A stretch of DNA of 64,000 nucleotides from a candidate division KSB1 bacterium (GCA_034521575.1 JAXHMJ010000005.1:744001-808000), one strand, 5' to 3'. Shown: positions 9,444 through 19,019, numbered from the stretch's first letter. Notes: generated by a model from the letters alone, not told the origin. Numbers and translations are program-made.

Positions 9444-11000
9444 TTACAGCATCATCGAAAATTCCGTACCTGTTCCTTTTTCGCTCTTGACACGCAATTT
9501 TCCGCCATGATCGCAGACAATTTTTTCCGACAGAAACAACCCAATCCCAGACCCCTCTTTTTTGGTTGTGAAATCCGGTTCAAAAATTCGCGCCATCATC
9601 GCTTCATCCATTCCGCAGCCCGTATCCCGAACCCGTATGCATACCCCGTTGGGTCCTGTCCCGCCCTTTTCAATCCGCACCGATACGGTGTCACCCGTTT
9701 GACTGGCTTCGAGAGCATTTTTGATCAGGTTATGCAGCGCGCGTCTCAATTGCTGTTCATCAACCTCGATTACAAACTCATCCTGCGCATCCATACGGAT
9801 GTCAATTTCGTTTTGCTGATTCCGAAACAACTGCACAGAATCACGAACAATAGCTGAAACGGATTGGCGAGCGGGTTCCAGCAGCGGCATACGCGCAAAT
9901 TGTGAAAATTCCGTGGTGATCTTGCGGATGCATGCAATCTCTTCCTTTATAATTCTGAGGGCTTCCGCCACATCCGAGTTGAGCGACTTTTCTTCAGACA
10001 GACTGGATTCCAGCCGGTACAAGGATATCTCTATGGGGGTGAGAGGATTTTTAATCTCATGCGAGACCTGCCGCGCGATTTCACGCCAGGCAGTCGCGCG
10101 CTCCATTCGTTTTAACTGCTTGCGGTATTCCTGCAGTTCATCCGCCATGCTGTTAAAGGTAGATACCAGAAAGGCCATTTCTCCTTTCGCTTTGATATGC
10201 ACACGATGAGAGAGCCGGCCTTGTGCAATCAGCTTCATGCCTTTGGAGAGTTTTCGAATGGGTTCACTCACCCCTGAAGCAATCCAGCGCGACAACGCCA
10301 GGGACAGACTTGAGAGCAACAGAACAAAAACAACCAGGACAATGCCGATTATGCGTTCCTCAATAAACGTCTGATGCAAAAAGCTCAGGGCGGAAAACTG
10401 GCGGTGCGCCGTAGAGATGTCCTGCACCACACCGGATATCTCCTCCGGTATCCGGTATCCTGTAAAGGCAATGCTGCTGTCCGGCAGCACATAATAGCTT
10501 TCAAAAAACGACACTGTATCAATTTTTTCGATGTGACCGTATGCCAGTCGATCCTTAAAATCAGTCGATATTGAAAAGTGTCCGGGCACATCCTCATCGT
10601 CATGCACGGATTCAAATTCACTCAGATACACTGAATCCTGTTGTATTTCAACAATTCCGAAATAATCCAGATCAAAAGCTCGCAGCGTGGCCGGCAACAC
10701 GCGCGTGTTTGTCATTTCTCTCAAAATACGCTGACCGCGTTCGTTCAGCTGCGATCGGATCACATTCAGGGAGCTGACAAGCGCACGTTCCACCCGGGGA
10801 AGTGTTAATATTTCCGTACTCTTGCTTAGAAACCGGCTGGCCAGCCAAGTCAGGGGCAGAACAGGAACAATGATCAGAATGAAAAACAAAACCGCCAGTC
10901 GCGCCTGAAATATCGAACGCTTGCGGATTCGAAACCACATCCACAAGGCCGGCGCCACCACCAGTCCCCCTGCAAGTAAGAGCCAGGTTTCGACATTCAA
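9444..11000 (-). CDS. NtrY-like sensor histidine kinase
   Basis: The 518-residue kinase has two N-terminal membrane helices (about 5-22 and 33-55), a periplasmic sensor (about 56-215), a third helix (217-239) and a HAMP domain (240-290). The kinase core follows: H box SHEIKNPLTPIE with His 314, N box NLIKNALEA, G1 DTGCGM and FTTKKEGSGIGL. The TPIE after the H box is typical of NtrY-type kinases. No response regulator lies next to it, so its partner is elsewhere. It is the last gene after moxR and DUF58, 15 bases behind the latter, which suggests co-transcription. Confidence 0.9.
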   Translation of the reverse strand: MNVETWLLLAGGLVVAPALWMWFRIRKRSIFQARLAVLFFILIIVPVLPLTWLASRFLSKSTEILTLPRVERALVSSLNVIRSQLNERGQRILREMTNTRVLPATLRAFDLDYFGIVEIQQDSVYLSEFESVHDDEDVPGHFSISTDFKDRLAYGHIEKIDTVSFFESYYVLPDSSIAFTGYRIPEEISGVVQDISTAHRQFSALSFLHQTFIEERIIGIVLVVFVLLLSSLSLALSRWIASGVSEPIRKLSKGMKLIAQGRLSHRVHIKAKGEMAFLVSTFNSMADELQEYRKQLKRMERATAWREIARQVSHEIKNPLTPIEISLYRLESSLSEEKSLNSDVAEALRIIKEEIACIRKITTEFSQFARMPLLEPARQSVSAIVRDSVQLFRNQQNEIDIRMDAQDEFVIEVDEQQLRRALHNLIKNALEASQTGDTVSVRIEKGGTGPNGVCIRVRDTGCGMDEAMMARIFEPDFTTKKEGSGIGLFLSEKIVCDHGGKLRVKSEKGTGTEFSMML

Positions 11001-11015
11001 TGCAGCGTCCTCACT

Positions 11016-11926
11016 CTACCCTCCCATTCGTTTTCGTTTGATAAAATACTGCAACAGTGCGTGATCGAAGGGCTGTTGGGTGTCCATCAGCACATAGTCG
11101 ATACGGTTCGCCAGACATTTTGTTTTGTAGGTTTCTATAAACTCCCGCACCTTTTTCTGATAATCATTCCGGATATGCCACGGCTGGGTGGGCAGGCTCT
11201 CACCGGTTTCCATGTCCTGGAACACGCCGTCCTGATCAAAGTCAAACGAGCGTTCCAGGGGATCGAGAATGTGGAACACAATAACCTCATGCTTGTTGTG
11301 GCGAAAATGTTTGAGTCCGGCCAATACTTTGTCAGGGTCATCCAGAAGATCGGAAAACAGCAGAATCAAACCCCGCCGCCGTATCCGGTCCGCAAGCAGC
11401 ATGCAATGTCTCGGCGATATTGGTTTCCGCACCGGTCTCTATCTCTCCCATTTCCTGCAGCAAGATATTCAGAAATGAAGGCACAGACCGGGGCGGCAGG
11501 TATCGTTTGCAGTGTTTCATCAAATGTTACCATTCCTACCGCATCCCGCTGTTTGATCATCAAATAGGCAAGAGCGGCCGCCAGATAGCGGCTGTATTCG
11601 AATTTTGTGATGGTATGAGATGTATAATTCATGGATGCCGAGGTATCCAGCAGAATCATACTCTTGAGATTCGTCTCTTCCTCGAATTGCTTGACATAAT
11701 ACCGGTCGGTTTTGGCATACACTTTCCAGTCAATATGGCGCGTGTCATCGCCGGCCATGTAAGGCCGATGTTCTGCAAATTCAACGCTGAATCCGTGATA
11801 AGGACTACGGTGCAGACCTGTGATAAACCCTTCCACCACCAGCCGGGCGATCAGGTTCAGATTGGACAACCGGGATACAGCTTCCGGTTTCAGGATATCT
11901 TTGTATTTGCTGTTGGAATTCGCCAT
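11016..11926 (-). pseudogene. DUF58 (vWA-like) protein, split by two single-base shifts
   Basis: DUF58 proteins partner with MoxR ATPases in envelope or chaperone-like systems. The first section (from 11926) has GDDTRHIDWKVYAKTDRYYV and the MIDAS-like LLDTSASM. At about 11490 (CCCC run) the frame shifts to SVPSFLNILLQEMGEIETG. At about 11400 it shifts again to LLADRIRRRGLILLFSDLL and on to the C-terminus. Removing one base at each site rebuilds a normal DUF58 protein of about 300 residues. The start is 3 bases after the moxR stop. Two +1 changes 90 bases apart may be consensus errors. Confidence 0.85.
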
Positions 11927-11929
11927 ATC

Positions 11930-12922
11930 TCAGGAGCCGTCAATTAATTTTGTAATAATCTGTGTGGAATCGATGCCTTCAGCTTCCGCATTAAAATTGA
12001 TCACAATTCTGTGACGGAGCACCGGCCGGGATACGGCGTTCACATCCTCAATATCAGGTGTGGTGCGCCCATGCAGAATAGCCCGGGTTTTTGCGCCCAG
12101 GATCAAATACTGTGACGCCCTCGGTCCGGCGCCCCAGTTGATCCAGTCACGGACAAAATCCGGCGCTTTGGTGTCCGAGGGACGAGTACGCCGCACCAGC
12201 GCCACAGCATACTCAATGACCGCGTCAGCAACCGGGACACGGCGGACCAGATTCTGAAGGGCAATAATCTCATCGGCGTGCAGAACCGGCTGCAAGTCCG
12301 CTTTGAGTTCACTGGTGGTCAGACGCACAATCTCCCGCTCTTCAATCTCTGACGGATAATCCACCCAGAGATTGAACATAAACCGGTCAAGCTGCGCTTC
12401 CGGAAGCGGATAGGTACCTTCCTGCTCAATTGGATTCTGGGTCGCCAGCACAAAAAACGGTTCTGTCAGCTGGAATGTTTCACCGGCTGCACTGACCTCG
12501 TGTTCCTGCATCGCCTGCAGCAGTGCGGACTGGGTTTTAGGCGGAGTCCGGTTGATCTCATCCGCCAGCACAATATTCGCAAACACCGGACCGCGCACAA
12601 ATTTAAAGGCTTTTTTACCGGTGGACTTGTCTTCTTCAATCACTTCCGTTCCCGTAATATCCGAGGGCATCAGGTCCGGTGTGAACTGGATGCGGCTAAA
12701 ACTCAAATCCAGAACCCGGGAAACCGTGCTGATTAACAATGTTTTTGCCAGGCCGGGCACACCGACCAGCAGACAGTGGCCGCGTGACAGCAGCGCGATC
12801 AAAAGTTCGTTCACTATCTGACGCTGTCCCACAATAACCTTGTCTATTTGTTCAACAATCGTCTGATGAGCCTGTTGGAGCTGTTCCACATTCCGGACAT
12901 CATCGCGTGTCTTATCAATCAT
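11930..12922 (-). CDS. MoxR family AAA+ ATPase
   Basis: The 330-residue ATPase has Walker A GVPGLAKT (54-61), Walker B VLADEINR (118-125), sensor 1 ATQNP (160-164) and an intact C-terminal lid domain. MoxR proteins act as chaperones that fit metal-binding or vWA proteins, and the DUF58 gene immediately downstream is the usual partner. It heads a three-gene unit with DUF58 and a histidine kinase, and it is divergent from rlmN across 113 bases. Confidence 0.95.
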   Translation of the reverse strand: MIDKTRDDVRNVEQLQQAHQTIVEQIDKVIVGQRQIVNELLIALLSRGHCLLVGVPGLAKTLLISTVSRVLDLSFSRIQFTPDLMPSDITGTEVIEEDKSTGKKAFKFVRGPVFANIVLADEINRTPPKTQSALLQAMQEHEVSAAGETFQLTEPFFVLATQNPIEQEGTYPLPEAQLDRFMFNLWVDYPSEIEEREIVRLTTSELKADLQPVLHADEIIALQNLVRRVPVADAVIEYAVALVRRTRPSDTKAPDFVRDWINWGAGPRASQYLILGAKTRAILHGRTTPDIEDVNAVSRPVLRHRIVINFNAEAEGIDSTQIITKLIDGS

Positions 12923-13035
12923 AACTCCTCCTCATATTCATTTCAGAACAAGAAATTAGACATTTTTATCCGCAAAGTCAACAAGTGCTCACATTGGAAT
13001 TTGATTGTATTGAAAATATTTGTATCTTTTCATCT

Positions 13036-14106
13036 ATGAATGAAAGAACAGACATAAAATCCAAACAACACCTCATCGGTATGACCCGGTCGGAACTGGA
13101 GCAGTTTGTCCTGTCGCTCGGGGAAAAAAAGTTTCGCGGCCGGCAGATTTACCAATGGATTTACCAAAAAGATGCCCGCTCTTTTGACGCAATGACCGAT
13201 CTTTCCACGAACTTTCGAGACACGCTCCCGGCATTAGCGGAAATCGGGCATTTGACCTGCCTGGAAACGCGCGGTACAGAGGAAACCGGGTCGGTAAAAT
13301 ATTTATTCAGACTGTCTGACGGAGAATGTGTGGAGAGCGTTCTGATTCCTGATGAAAACCGGCGCACTTTGTGTGTTTCCGCGCAGATCGGCTGCGCCCT
13401 CAACTGCCGGTTTTGCGCCACCGCAAAAATCGGATTCCACCGCAACCTGACGTCCGGCGAAATCGTGGACCAACTCTTGTACATAAAACACGCGACCGGC
13501 AAACCGATAACCAATGTCGTGTATATGGGAATGGGAGAACCGTTTCAGAATTACACAGCCGTCATAAAAGCCGCAGATCTAATGTCCGACCCGCAGGGTA
13601 TGGCAACGAGTCCGCGCCGGATTGTCATTTCCACAGCCGGAATTGCAGACAAAATCATTCAATTCACAGATGAAGGCCAAAAGTACAGGCTGGCCCTGTC
13701 ATTAAACTCGCCGTTTCAGGATGAGAGACGTGAACTCATGCCGGTCACACGCCAATGGAATCTGGATGAACTGCTGCAGGCGGCCCGATATTACACCCGG
13801 ATATCCGGCAACAAACTAACGTTCGAGTATGTACTGTTTGCAGAACTCAATGATACCCGAAAGCATGCCCTTGCATTGAAAGACATTTTAAAATCCGTAA
13901 ACAGCAAGCTGAATCTGATCCCCTACAACGCCGTGGACGATCAATTCAAGCGTCCGGGGCCGGAAAAAGTAGATCAATTTGTCCAATGGCTGCTGCCGCT
14001 CAAAGCGGGACTGTCTGTACGCTGGAGCCGGGGCACGGATATCAAGGCAGCCTGCGGTCAGCTTGCCGGTGAGGAGAATCAACGGAAAATCCAATCAGGG
14101 AGGTAA
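13036..14106 (+). CDS. rlmN: Dual-specificity 23S rRNA/tRNA A2503/A37 C2-methyltransferase
   Basis: RlmN is a radical SAM enzyme that methylates C2 of A2503 in 23S rRNA and A37 in some tRNAs. The cluster Cys are 120, 124 and 127 in CALNCRFC. GMGEP lies at 165-169, SLNSPFQDERRELMP follows, and the resolving Cys is near the C-terminus in DIKAACGQL. The start ATG at 13036 gives 356 residues, the usual length. An upstream ATG at 12985 adds sequence with no similarity. A LOG-like gene follows after 5 bases. Confidence 0.95.
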   Translation: MNERTDIKSKQHLIGMTRSELEQFVLSLGEKKFRGRQIYQWIYQKDARSFDAMTDLSTNFRDTLPALAEIGHLTCLETRGTEETGSVKYLFRLSDGECVESVLIPDENRRTLCVSAQIGCALNCRFCATAKIGFHRNLTSGEIVDQLLYIKHATGKPITNVVYMGMGEPFQNYTAVIKAADLMSDPQGMATSPRRIVISTAGIADKIIQFTDEGQKYRLALSLNSPFQDERRELMPVTRQWNLDELLQAARYYTRISGNKLTFEYVLFAELNDTRKHALALKDILKSVNSKLNLIPYNAVDDQFKRPGPEKVDQFVQWLLPLKAGLSVRWSRGTDIKAACGQLAGEENQRKIQSGR

Positions 14107-14111
14107 AACAG

Positions 14112-14615
14112 ATGCAACGCAAACCGGTAATCGGTGTAATGGGCGGTTCCACCGTCAGCTCCAAAGTAACCCGGGAAGCTTATGAACTGGGACAACAAAT
14201 TGCGAAAAACGGCTGGGTACTGTTAAACGGAGGACGCGACGCCGGCGTGATGCGCGCTTCGGCGGAAGGCGCCAAGAGTAAAAACGGACTCACTCTGGGG
14301 ATATTAATGGGAGCATCCAAACACCAGGCCAATCCCTATATCGACATTCCGATTTGTACCAATATGGGAGATGCTCGCAATGTCATCAATGTCCTGAGCA
14401 GCGATATCATCGTTGCCTGTCCCGGTTCCGCCGGAACATTATCGGAAATTGCACTGGCGCTGAAAAACAATAAAACCGTAATTTCCCTGCACACACCGGT
14501 TCCATCGGTGATCGAAGAATATGAATCCGCCGGTCAATTTATACTCGTCCATTCGGTTTCAGAGTGCATCGAAGAAATTGAAGCGTGGCTGAACGAGTCG
14601 CAGTTAAAAATCTGA
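14112..14615 (+). CDS. TIGR00725-type LOG/DprA-fold protein
   Basis: The 167-residue Rossmann-like protein begins IGVMGGSTVSS and has LLNGGRDAGVMRASAEGAK and ACPGSAGTLSE. The last is the counterpart of the PGGxGTxxE motif of cytokinin-activating LOG phosphoribohydrolases. TIGR00725 members are short relatives with no settled substrate, so hydrolysis of a nucleotide or related compound is only an inference. It is probably co-transcribed with rlmN. Its last 12 bases overlap the end of the convergent coiled-coil gene. Confidence 0.8.
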   Translation: MQRKPVIGVMGGSTVSSKVTREAYELGQQIAKNGWVLLNGGRDAGVMRASAEGAKSKNGLTLGILMGASKHQANPYIDIPICTNMGDARNVINVLSSDIIVACPGSAGTLSEIALALKNNKTVISLHTPVPSVIEEYESAGQFILVHSVSECIEEIEAWLNESQLKI

Positions 14616-15140
14616 ACGCCGTTCCAGTTCTTCCAGTTTGCGGTCTATGGCATCCAGGGCATTTTTTAGCTGCCGATCATTTTTCAGCAATTCAGAATAT
14701 TTCCGGTCAATACTCTGTTCATAATTTTTAAATTCTTTGCGCAAATGATCCACTGTTTCACAAATATGTTCGTGACGTTTTTCAATCACCGATAAACGAG
14801 TATTGATCCATTCATCTCTTGTTTCAAACTGCTTCTGAATTCGCATCAAGAGTGCGGTACTGTTTACACTATCATGCGAGACCGAATAAATATCATTTTT
14901 GATTGAATCAATGGATGCGGAATGCTTTTGCAATTGTTCGAGACAATTGTTTACACTGTCCGCCAGCCTCTTTTGTGACTCTTTAAGAGAGCCCATCCGG
15001 TTTTGTAGCGGCTTGCTGATGCGCTGATGCGAAATTAACGTGCTGATGACGATCGCCAAAAGCACACTGACAACCACGGTAAATCCGGTGCGCAAACCCT
15101 GATGAGGTATTCGTGGCGCTTTTGATTTGTTCTGGTTCAT
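14604..15140 (-). CDS. Membrane-anchored coiled-coil protein
   Basis: This 178-residue protein has a short basic N-terminus, one membrane helix (about residues 17-40) and then an almost continuous coiled coil rich in Lys, Glu, Ser and Asp to the end (ALDAIDRKLEELERRSDF). I do not recognise a family. The ATG at 15140 follows GAGGATTGAGAGA, and a longer frame from 15188 lacks a ribosome site. The topology suggests a single-span tether or structural protein facing the periplasm or cytoplasm. Confidence 0.6.
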   Translation of the reverse strand: MNQNKSKAPRIPHQGLRTGFTVVVSVLLAIVISTLISHQRISKPLQNRMGSLKESQKRLADSVNNCLEQLQKHSASIDSIKNDIYSVSHDSVNSTALLMRIQKQFETRDEWINTRLSVIEKRHEHICETVDHLRKEFKNYEQSIDRKYSELLKNDRQLKNALDAIDRKLEELERRSDF

Positions 15141-15243
15141 TCTCTCAATCCTCGCGAATTCATTTTCCGGTTTACAATAGATTATCAAATGAATGGCAAA
15201 GAATCAACCTTTTTTTTAAAGATAGGATGTTTTTTTCGGGGAT

Positions 15244-15288
15244 AAAAAAACTGCTGCGTTTTGGGAAAATTATAGAAACGCAGCAGTT
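15244..15288 (-). terminator. Rho-independent terminator
   Basis: A perfect 13-bp stem (15249-15261 with 15276-15288) encloses a 14-base loop and is followed on the minus strand by seven Ts. It closes the small FlgD-Ig gene upstream. Confidence 0.85.
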
Positions 15289-15344
15289 GTAATCCGAGCG
15301 ATCGGATTTGCAGAAAGGAACATCGGAGTTTTACTCATCATGTT

Positions 15345-15728
15345 TCAACGCAGCAGCGTTAATGTGCGCATGATCTTTTTGGGACCAAAAGAAAGCACAC
15401 AAATATAGACACCACTCTCCACCAGCTGTTGCGCTGTATCTCTGCCGTTCCAGTAAAGCGAATAATCTCCTTTTTCAAGATTTTTGGATAAAACATTACA
15501 AACCCTGGTTCCTTGCGGAGTAAATATATCAATCGTGACAATTCCCGGATCGTGCACAACCAATTTCAATTCCTGTTGGGGTGAAAAGGGCATCGAACGA
15601 GTTCTAAAATCCACTTCGATCAGATCGGTTGTATCCAGATCCGATACATTTCGTATCATGCTGTTCGCACGCGTCAAGGGCGCAACAAGAAAAACAGCAA
15701 TTAGGATGTGATAATAAATCGTTTTCAA
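15345..15728 (-). CDS. Stand-alone secreted FlgD-Ig-like domain protein
   Basis: The 127-residue protein has a signal peptide (MKTIYYHILIAVFLVAPLTRA). The rest is almost entirely one FlgD-type Ig domain: LVVHDPGIVTIDIFTPQGTRV, then YSLYWNGRD, VESGVYICVLSFG and a C-terminal LTLLR. These domains normally sit at the C-terminus of large secreted proteins as sorting or anchoring modules. The PNPFNP start is replaced by MPFSPQQE. It has its own terminator. It could be a real small surface protein or the surviving tail of a larger gene, but the signal peptide argues for the former. Confidence 0.7.
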   Translation of the reverse strand: MKTIYYHILIAVFLVAPLTRANSMIRNVSDLDTTDLIEVDFRTRSMPFSPQQELKLVVHDPGIVTIDIFTPQGTRVCNVLSKNLEKGDYSLYWNGRDTAQQLVESGVYICVLSFGPKKIMRTLTLLR

Positions 15729-15968
15729 TTCTGCCTCCAGTTTTGAACATCTGACAGACCCATATACAAATACAGTGCCACATCCGATATTAAAAAAATA
15801 AAATACATATTATTCTTTGAAACTGTTATAATTTGTTTTTAATGAATTTACGAAATAGACCACAAAACCATTCCGTTACAGAAACGAGTCGGCAGTTTGT
15901 ATTGCGTTTCTCACTGTTTCGTTGTTAAACAATATAGAAAAAGCGGACAGTTTTTTCTCGGAGAAATT

Positions 15969-15998
15969 CCTGCATCAAGGCCCCTGTCTTGATGCAGG
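15969..15998. other. 11-bp perfect hairpin after osmC
   Basis: CCTGCATCAAG pairs with CTTGATGCAGG around an 8-base loop, 12 bases beyond the OsmC-family stop. There is no clear T run on either side, so a terminator role is possible but weak. The rest of 15729-16010 is AT-rich with nothing else recognisable. Confidence 0.4.
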
Positions 15999-16010
15999 TC
16001 ATAGTATTCA

Positions 16011-16442
16011 TTATTTTAATATAGCTGTTAACGTTTTTTCACAATTGAGCACAGCGGATACCGGACATCCGTCCTTGGCCTGATTGGCGACCGTTTGAAA
16101 CGTATCGTTATCAATATCCGGAATTTGCGCTTCAAGGCTTAGATGCGATCCGGTTATTTCAAATCCTTCACCTTTTTTATCAAGGGTCAGCGTGGCCTCG
16201 ACATGCAGGGATTCTGTCGTGAAATCCTGTTCAGCCAGCATGGCACTGAGCGCCATGGCAAAGCACCCGGCATGCGCCGCCGCGATCAATTCTTCCGGAT
16301 TGGTGCCCTGTTTGCCTTCTTTGTCTTCAAACCGTGACTTGAACGAATAAGCCTGATCCTGCAGGACTTTACTCTGAGTGGACAATACACCGGAACCCTG
16401 GGGACCTTTACCTTTCCAAACGGCTTTTGCGGTTCGTTTCAT
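16011..16442 (-). CDS. OsmC family peroxiredoxin
   Basis: OsmC proteins reduce organic hydroperoxides using a Cys pair. The 143-residue protein has the peroxidatic Cys 60 in AAHAGCFAMAL and a second site DGCPVSAVLNCEK (Cys 126 and 134), with LSTQSK at the N-terminus. The ATG at 16442 has AAAGGAG seven bases upstream; the open frame to 16514 is an extension without similarity. The gene is divergent from the tocopherol-cyclase-like gene. Confidence 0.9.
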   Translation of the reverse strand: MKRTAKAVWKGKGPQGSGVLSTQSKVLQDQAYSFKSRFEDKEGKQGTNPEELIAAAHAGCFAMALSAMLAEQDFTTESLHVEATLTLDKKGEGFEITGSHLSLEAQIPDIDNDTFQTVANQAKDGCPVSAVLNCEKTLTAILK

Positions 16443-16555
16443 ATTTTGACTCCTTTCTTGTTTTACAATAACACTGTAATCTCTACAACAGAAAAAGAAT
16501 AAAAAATCTTTCAAAATAATCTTGCGGTCAATTCGGAAAACCTGTATCTTAAAAT

Positions 16556-17518
16556 ATGTTTCAAACTATTAAATCCATATGGTCACCGGATGATTTTCAC
16601 GAGACATCAAAAGCCCCTTATTTTGAAGGCTGGTTCTATCGATTTACAGATGCAGCTCGCCGAAACACTCTGGCCGTCATTCCCGGCTTTTATCGCTCAC
16701 CCGAATCCCGGGAACACGCTTTTATTATGATCCTGAACGGCCGTACCCGTCAAACAGCGTACAAAAAATTTCCGGCAGATCAATTCAGGGCATCTGGTAA
16801 ATCACATCACATCGCTATCGGGAACAATATTTTCAGTCATGACAAAGTACATCTCGAATTAGATGTTCTAAGCGGCGCCCTGAATTTCTCCGCGCTGACC
16901 CCCTGGCCTATAACCGCCCTCTCCCCCGGCGCTATGGGCGTATACGCTTTTATTCCGTTCATGCAGTGTTACCACGCCGTGCTCTCGTTTTCACACACTC
17001 TGCAAGGCTCACTGAAAACCAATGGACAACTGGTCAATTTTGACAACGGTCTGGGATATACTGAAAAAGACTGGGGCTCCGGATTTCCGCGCGCCTATAT
17101 CTGGGTTCAATGTCAGCATTTTCAGTCCGGGGATTGTTCGCTTATGGTGTCCATCGCGCATATCCCCTGGCTGAAACGCTATTTTCCGGGTTTTCTGGCC
17201 GCTTTGAGACATGGAAACCGGTTCTATGCGTTCACAACGTATAATGGAGCCAACCTGATAAAATGTCGGGGCGGCAAAAAGCAGATAGAATTTTCCATTC
17301 AGAAACACGACTATGAACTGGAGGTGCATGCCCGGCGCAGCGACGGCGGTCTTTTGCATGCTCCGGTCCGGGGACAGATGCGTCCCGCCGTCGAAGAAAG
17401 CCTGACCTCGTCCGTTTCATTAGAACTGCGGCGCAACAATAAAGCACTATTGCAAACAAGGGGAGAATTGGCAGGACTGGATGTATACGGAGATGTATCC
17501 TGCCTTTTCAAGTCATAA
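16556..17518 (+). CDS. Tocopherol cyclase-like family protein
   Basis: The 320-residue protein matches the tocopherol cyclase-like family in its landmarks: APYFEGWFYRFTD near the start, GYTEKDWGSGFPRAYIWVQC in the middle, and LEVHARR and YGDVSC near the end. In plants and cyanobacteria such proteins close the chromanol ring of vitamin E. Bacterial relatives without the rest of that pathway have no proven reaction, and none of its other genes are visible here. There is no signal peptide. The gene stands alone, divergent from osmC. Confidence 0.8.
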   Translation: MFQTIKSIWSPDDFHETSKAPYFEGWFYRFTDAARRNTLAVIPGFYRSPESREHAFIMILNGRTRQTAYKKFPADQFRASGKSHHIAIGNNIFSHDKVHLELDVLSGALNFSALTPWPITALSPGAMGVYAFIPFMQCYHAVLSFSHTLQGSLKTNGQLVNFDNGLGYTEKDWGSGFPRAYIWVQCQHFQSGDCSLMVSIAHIPWLKRYFPGFLAALRHGNRFYAFTTYNGANLIKCRGGKKQIEFSIQKHDYELEVHARRSDGGLLHAPVRGQMRPAVEESLTSSVSLELRRNNKALLQTRGELAGLDVYGDVSCLFKS

Positions 17519-17562
17519 AACAGGGTGCAAGCTTATCCGATCCCCGATTGAGCGCAGTCCGA

Positions 17563-19011
17563 CTATCTCAGCAGCTTGACCAGCTCTCCGCTGCTTACCG
17601 TGTCATTTAGAACCATTCCATTCAGCAGAGCAAGTTTTTCCTGCTCATCAGCAGGCACATTCCAGCGCGTCAAAACCTCGGATAATTTTGCGGTCTGGTT
17701 CACCTGCTGAATTTTGATAGATTGAGGTTTGACATCCAGTTTTTCAGGATCAGTTAGCCGATCAAAACTCACCATACTGTTTTCAAATTTAGATTGGTAA
17801 GATGAAAACAACGACCGACGTGTTATACCATGAAACACAAAGACTTGATTGTCCTTGCTGATATACATGGAAGATACCCGCAGGGTATCATTCTGTGACG
17901 GCACATCAATCAAAGATTTTCTTGCATCGAAATTATTGACGCGAACCGTTTCCGAGGTCACCAGCAATCCATCGGTCTGACGCATAAAAGCACTTTGAGC
18001 CGCCGCCGGCGATCTTTCCGAACTGACACCGAACAGGATATAGGCATCTTTTTCATCTGATGTGACCTGTACCTGGCGATTGCCGTTAATCACATTCCAG
18101 TTCCGGGGTACGGGAAAGGTGAACGACAAATCCGGATGATAAAATGTATTGCCCTGTACATATCCCTGGCGCGGATCATTGCCAAAGGGGATGCCGTTAA
18201 TATGCTGCAAATAGGCTTTGCGGTTGAGGACAAACGTTTGCGACGGTGAATTTGCCTGTATCTCCCGGGCCTGGCGGCGCACCGTTTCCTGGCGGTCCTC
18301 CGGGTTTGGATGCGTAGAAAACCATTGCGGCAGCACACCCTGTGTTTCAGGCTGGGTCCGTTCCAAAACCCGGAAAAAATCAGCAATCGCAGTGCCATCG
18401 TATCCCATGCGGCTGGCATAGCGGACGCCGAGATCATCGGCCTGGCGCTCATCGTCGCGGGAAAACTTTAAAAACATCATCTGAACCCCCATCATGGCCA
18501 CAGGCGCCCATTCGGCAAATTCTTCGGAAAACATGCTTCCCAGGTTCAAACCGACCTGAGCCAGCACCTGCTTGCTGTATTTTGCGGCCGAATGCCGGGC
18601 GCTGATATGTCCCAGTTCATGCCCCAGCACTCCGGCCATTTCAGCTTCATTGTTGAAATAAGCCAGAATCCCGCGCGTAAAATAGACATAACCGCCGGGG
18701 ACAGCAAACGCGTTCATCACCGGGCTATCGAGAATCTTAAAGGAATAGTTCAAATCCGGACGATGAGTTGAGCGGGCCATTTTCTGTCCGATATCGGAAA
18801 TGTATTCAACAAGCTCGCGATCATCATACATCCCATATTGCTGAACAACCTGTTTATCTGTTTCTTTTCCGAGGGCCGCTTCCCCGGATTCACTGATGAG
18901 CATCAGCTCTCGTTGTCCGGTGACCGGATTAATAGCGCAATACAAAAAAAGAACGATCATGAGCACAACCGAAACAACCGACAACGTTCTCCAAAACAGT
19001 TTTGTATTCAT
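17563..19011 (-). CDS. M48 family metalloprotease, probable lipoprotein
   Basis: The 482-residue protein has an N-terminal hydrophobic segment ending at Cys 25 followed by INPVTGQRELML, as in M48 lipoproteins of the BepA/LoiP type. The lipobox FLYC is atypical. The zinc site is HELGH (131-135) with the third ligand in DERQADDLG. The C-terminal 200 residues form a separate domain ending in a LysM-like segment. Such proteases degrade misassembled outer-membrane proteins. The nucleotidase gene ends 8 bases upstream, so the two may be co-transcribed. Confidence 0.9.
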   Translation of the reverse strand: MNTKLFWRTLSVVSVVLMIVLFLYCAINPVTGQRELMLISESGEAALGKETDKQVVQQYGMYDDRELVEYISDIGQKMARSTHRPDLNYSFKILDSPVMNAFAVPGGYVYFTRGILAYFNNEAEMAGVLGHELGHISARHSAAKYSKQVLAQVGLNLGSMFSEEFAEWAPVAMMGVQMMFLKFSRDDERQADDLGVRYASRMGYDGTAIADFFRVLERTQPETQGVLPQWFSTHPNPEDRQETVRRQAREIQANSPSQTFVLNRKAYLQHINGIPFGNDPRQGYVQGNTFYHPDLSFTFPVPRNWNVINGNRQVQVTSDEKDAYILFGVSSERSPAAAQSAFMRQTDGLLVTSETVRVNNFDARKSLIDVPSQNDTLRVSSMYISKDNQVFVFHGITRRSLFSSYQSKFENSMVSFDRLTDPEKLDVKPQSIKIQQVNQTAKLSEVLTRWNVPADEQEKLALLNGMVLNDTVSSGELVKLLR

Positions 19012-19019
19012 ACTGTCCT

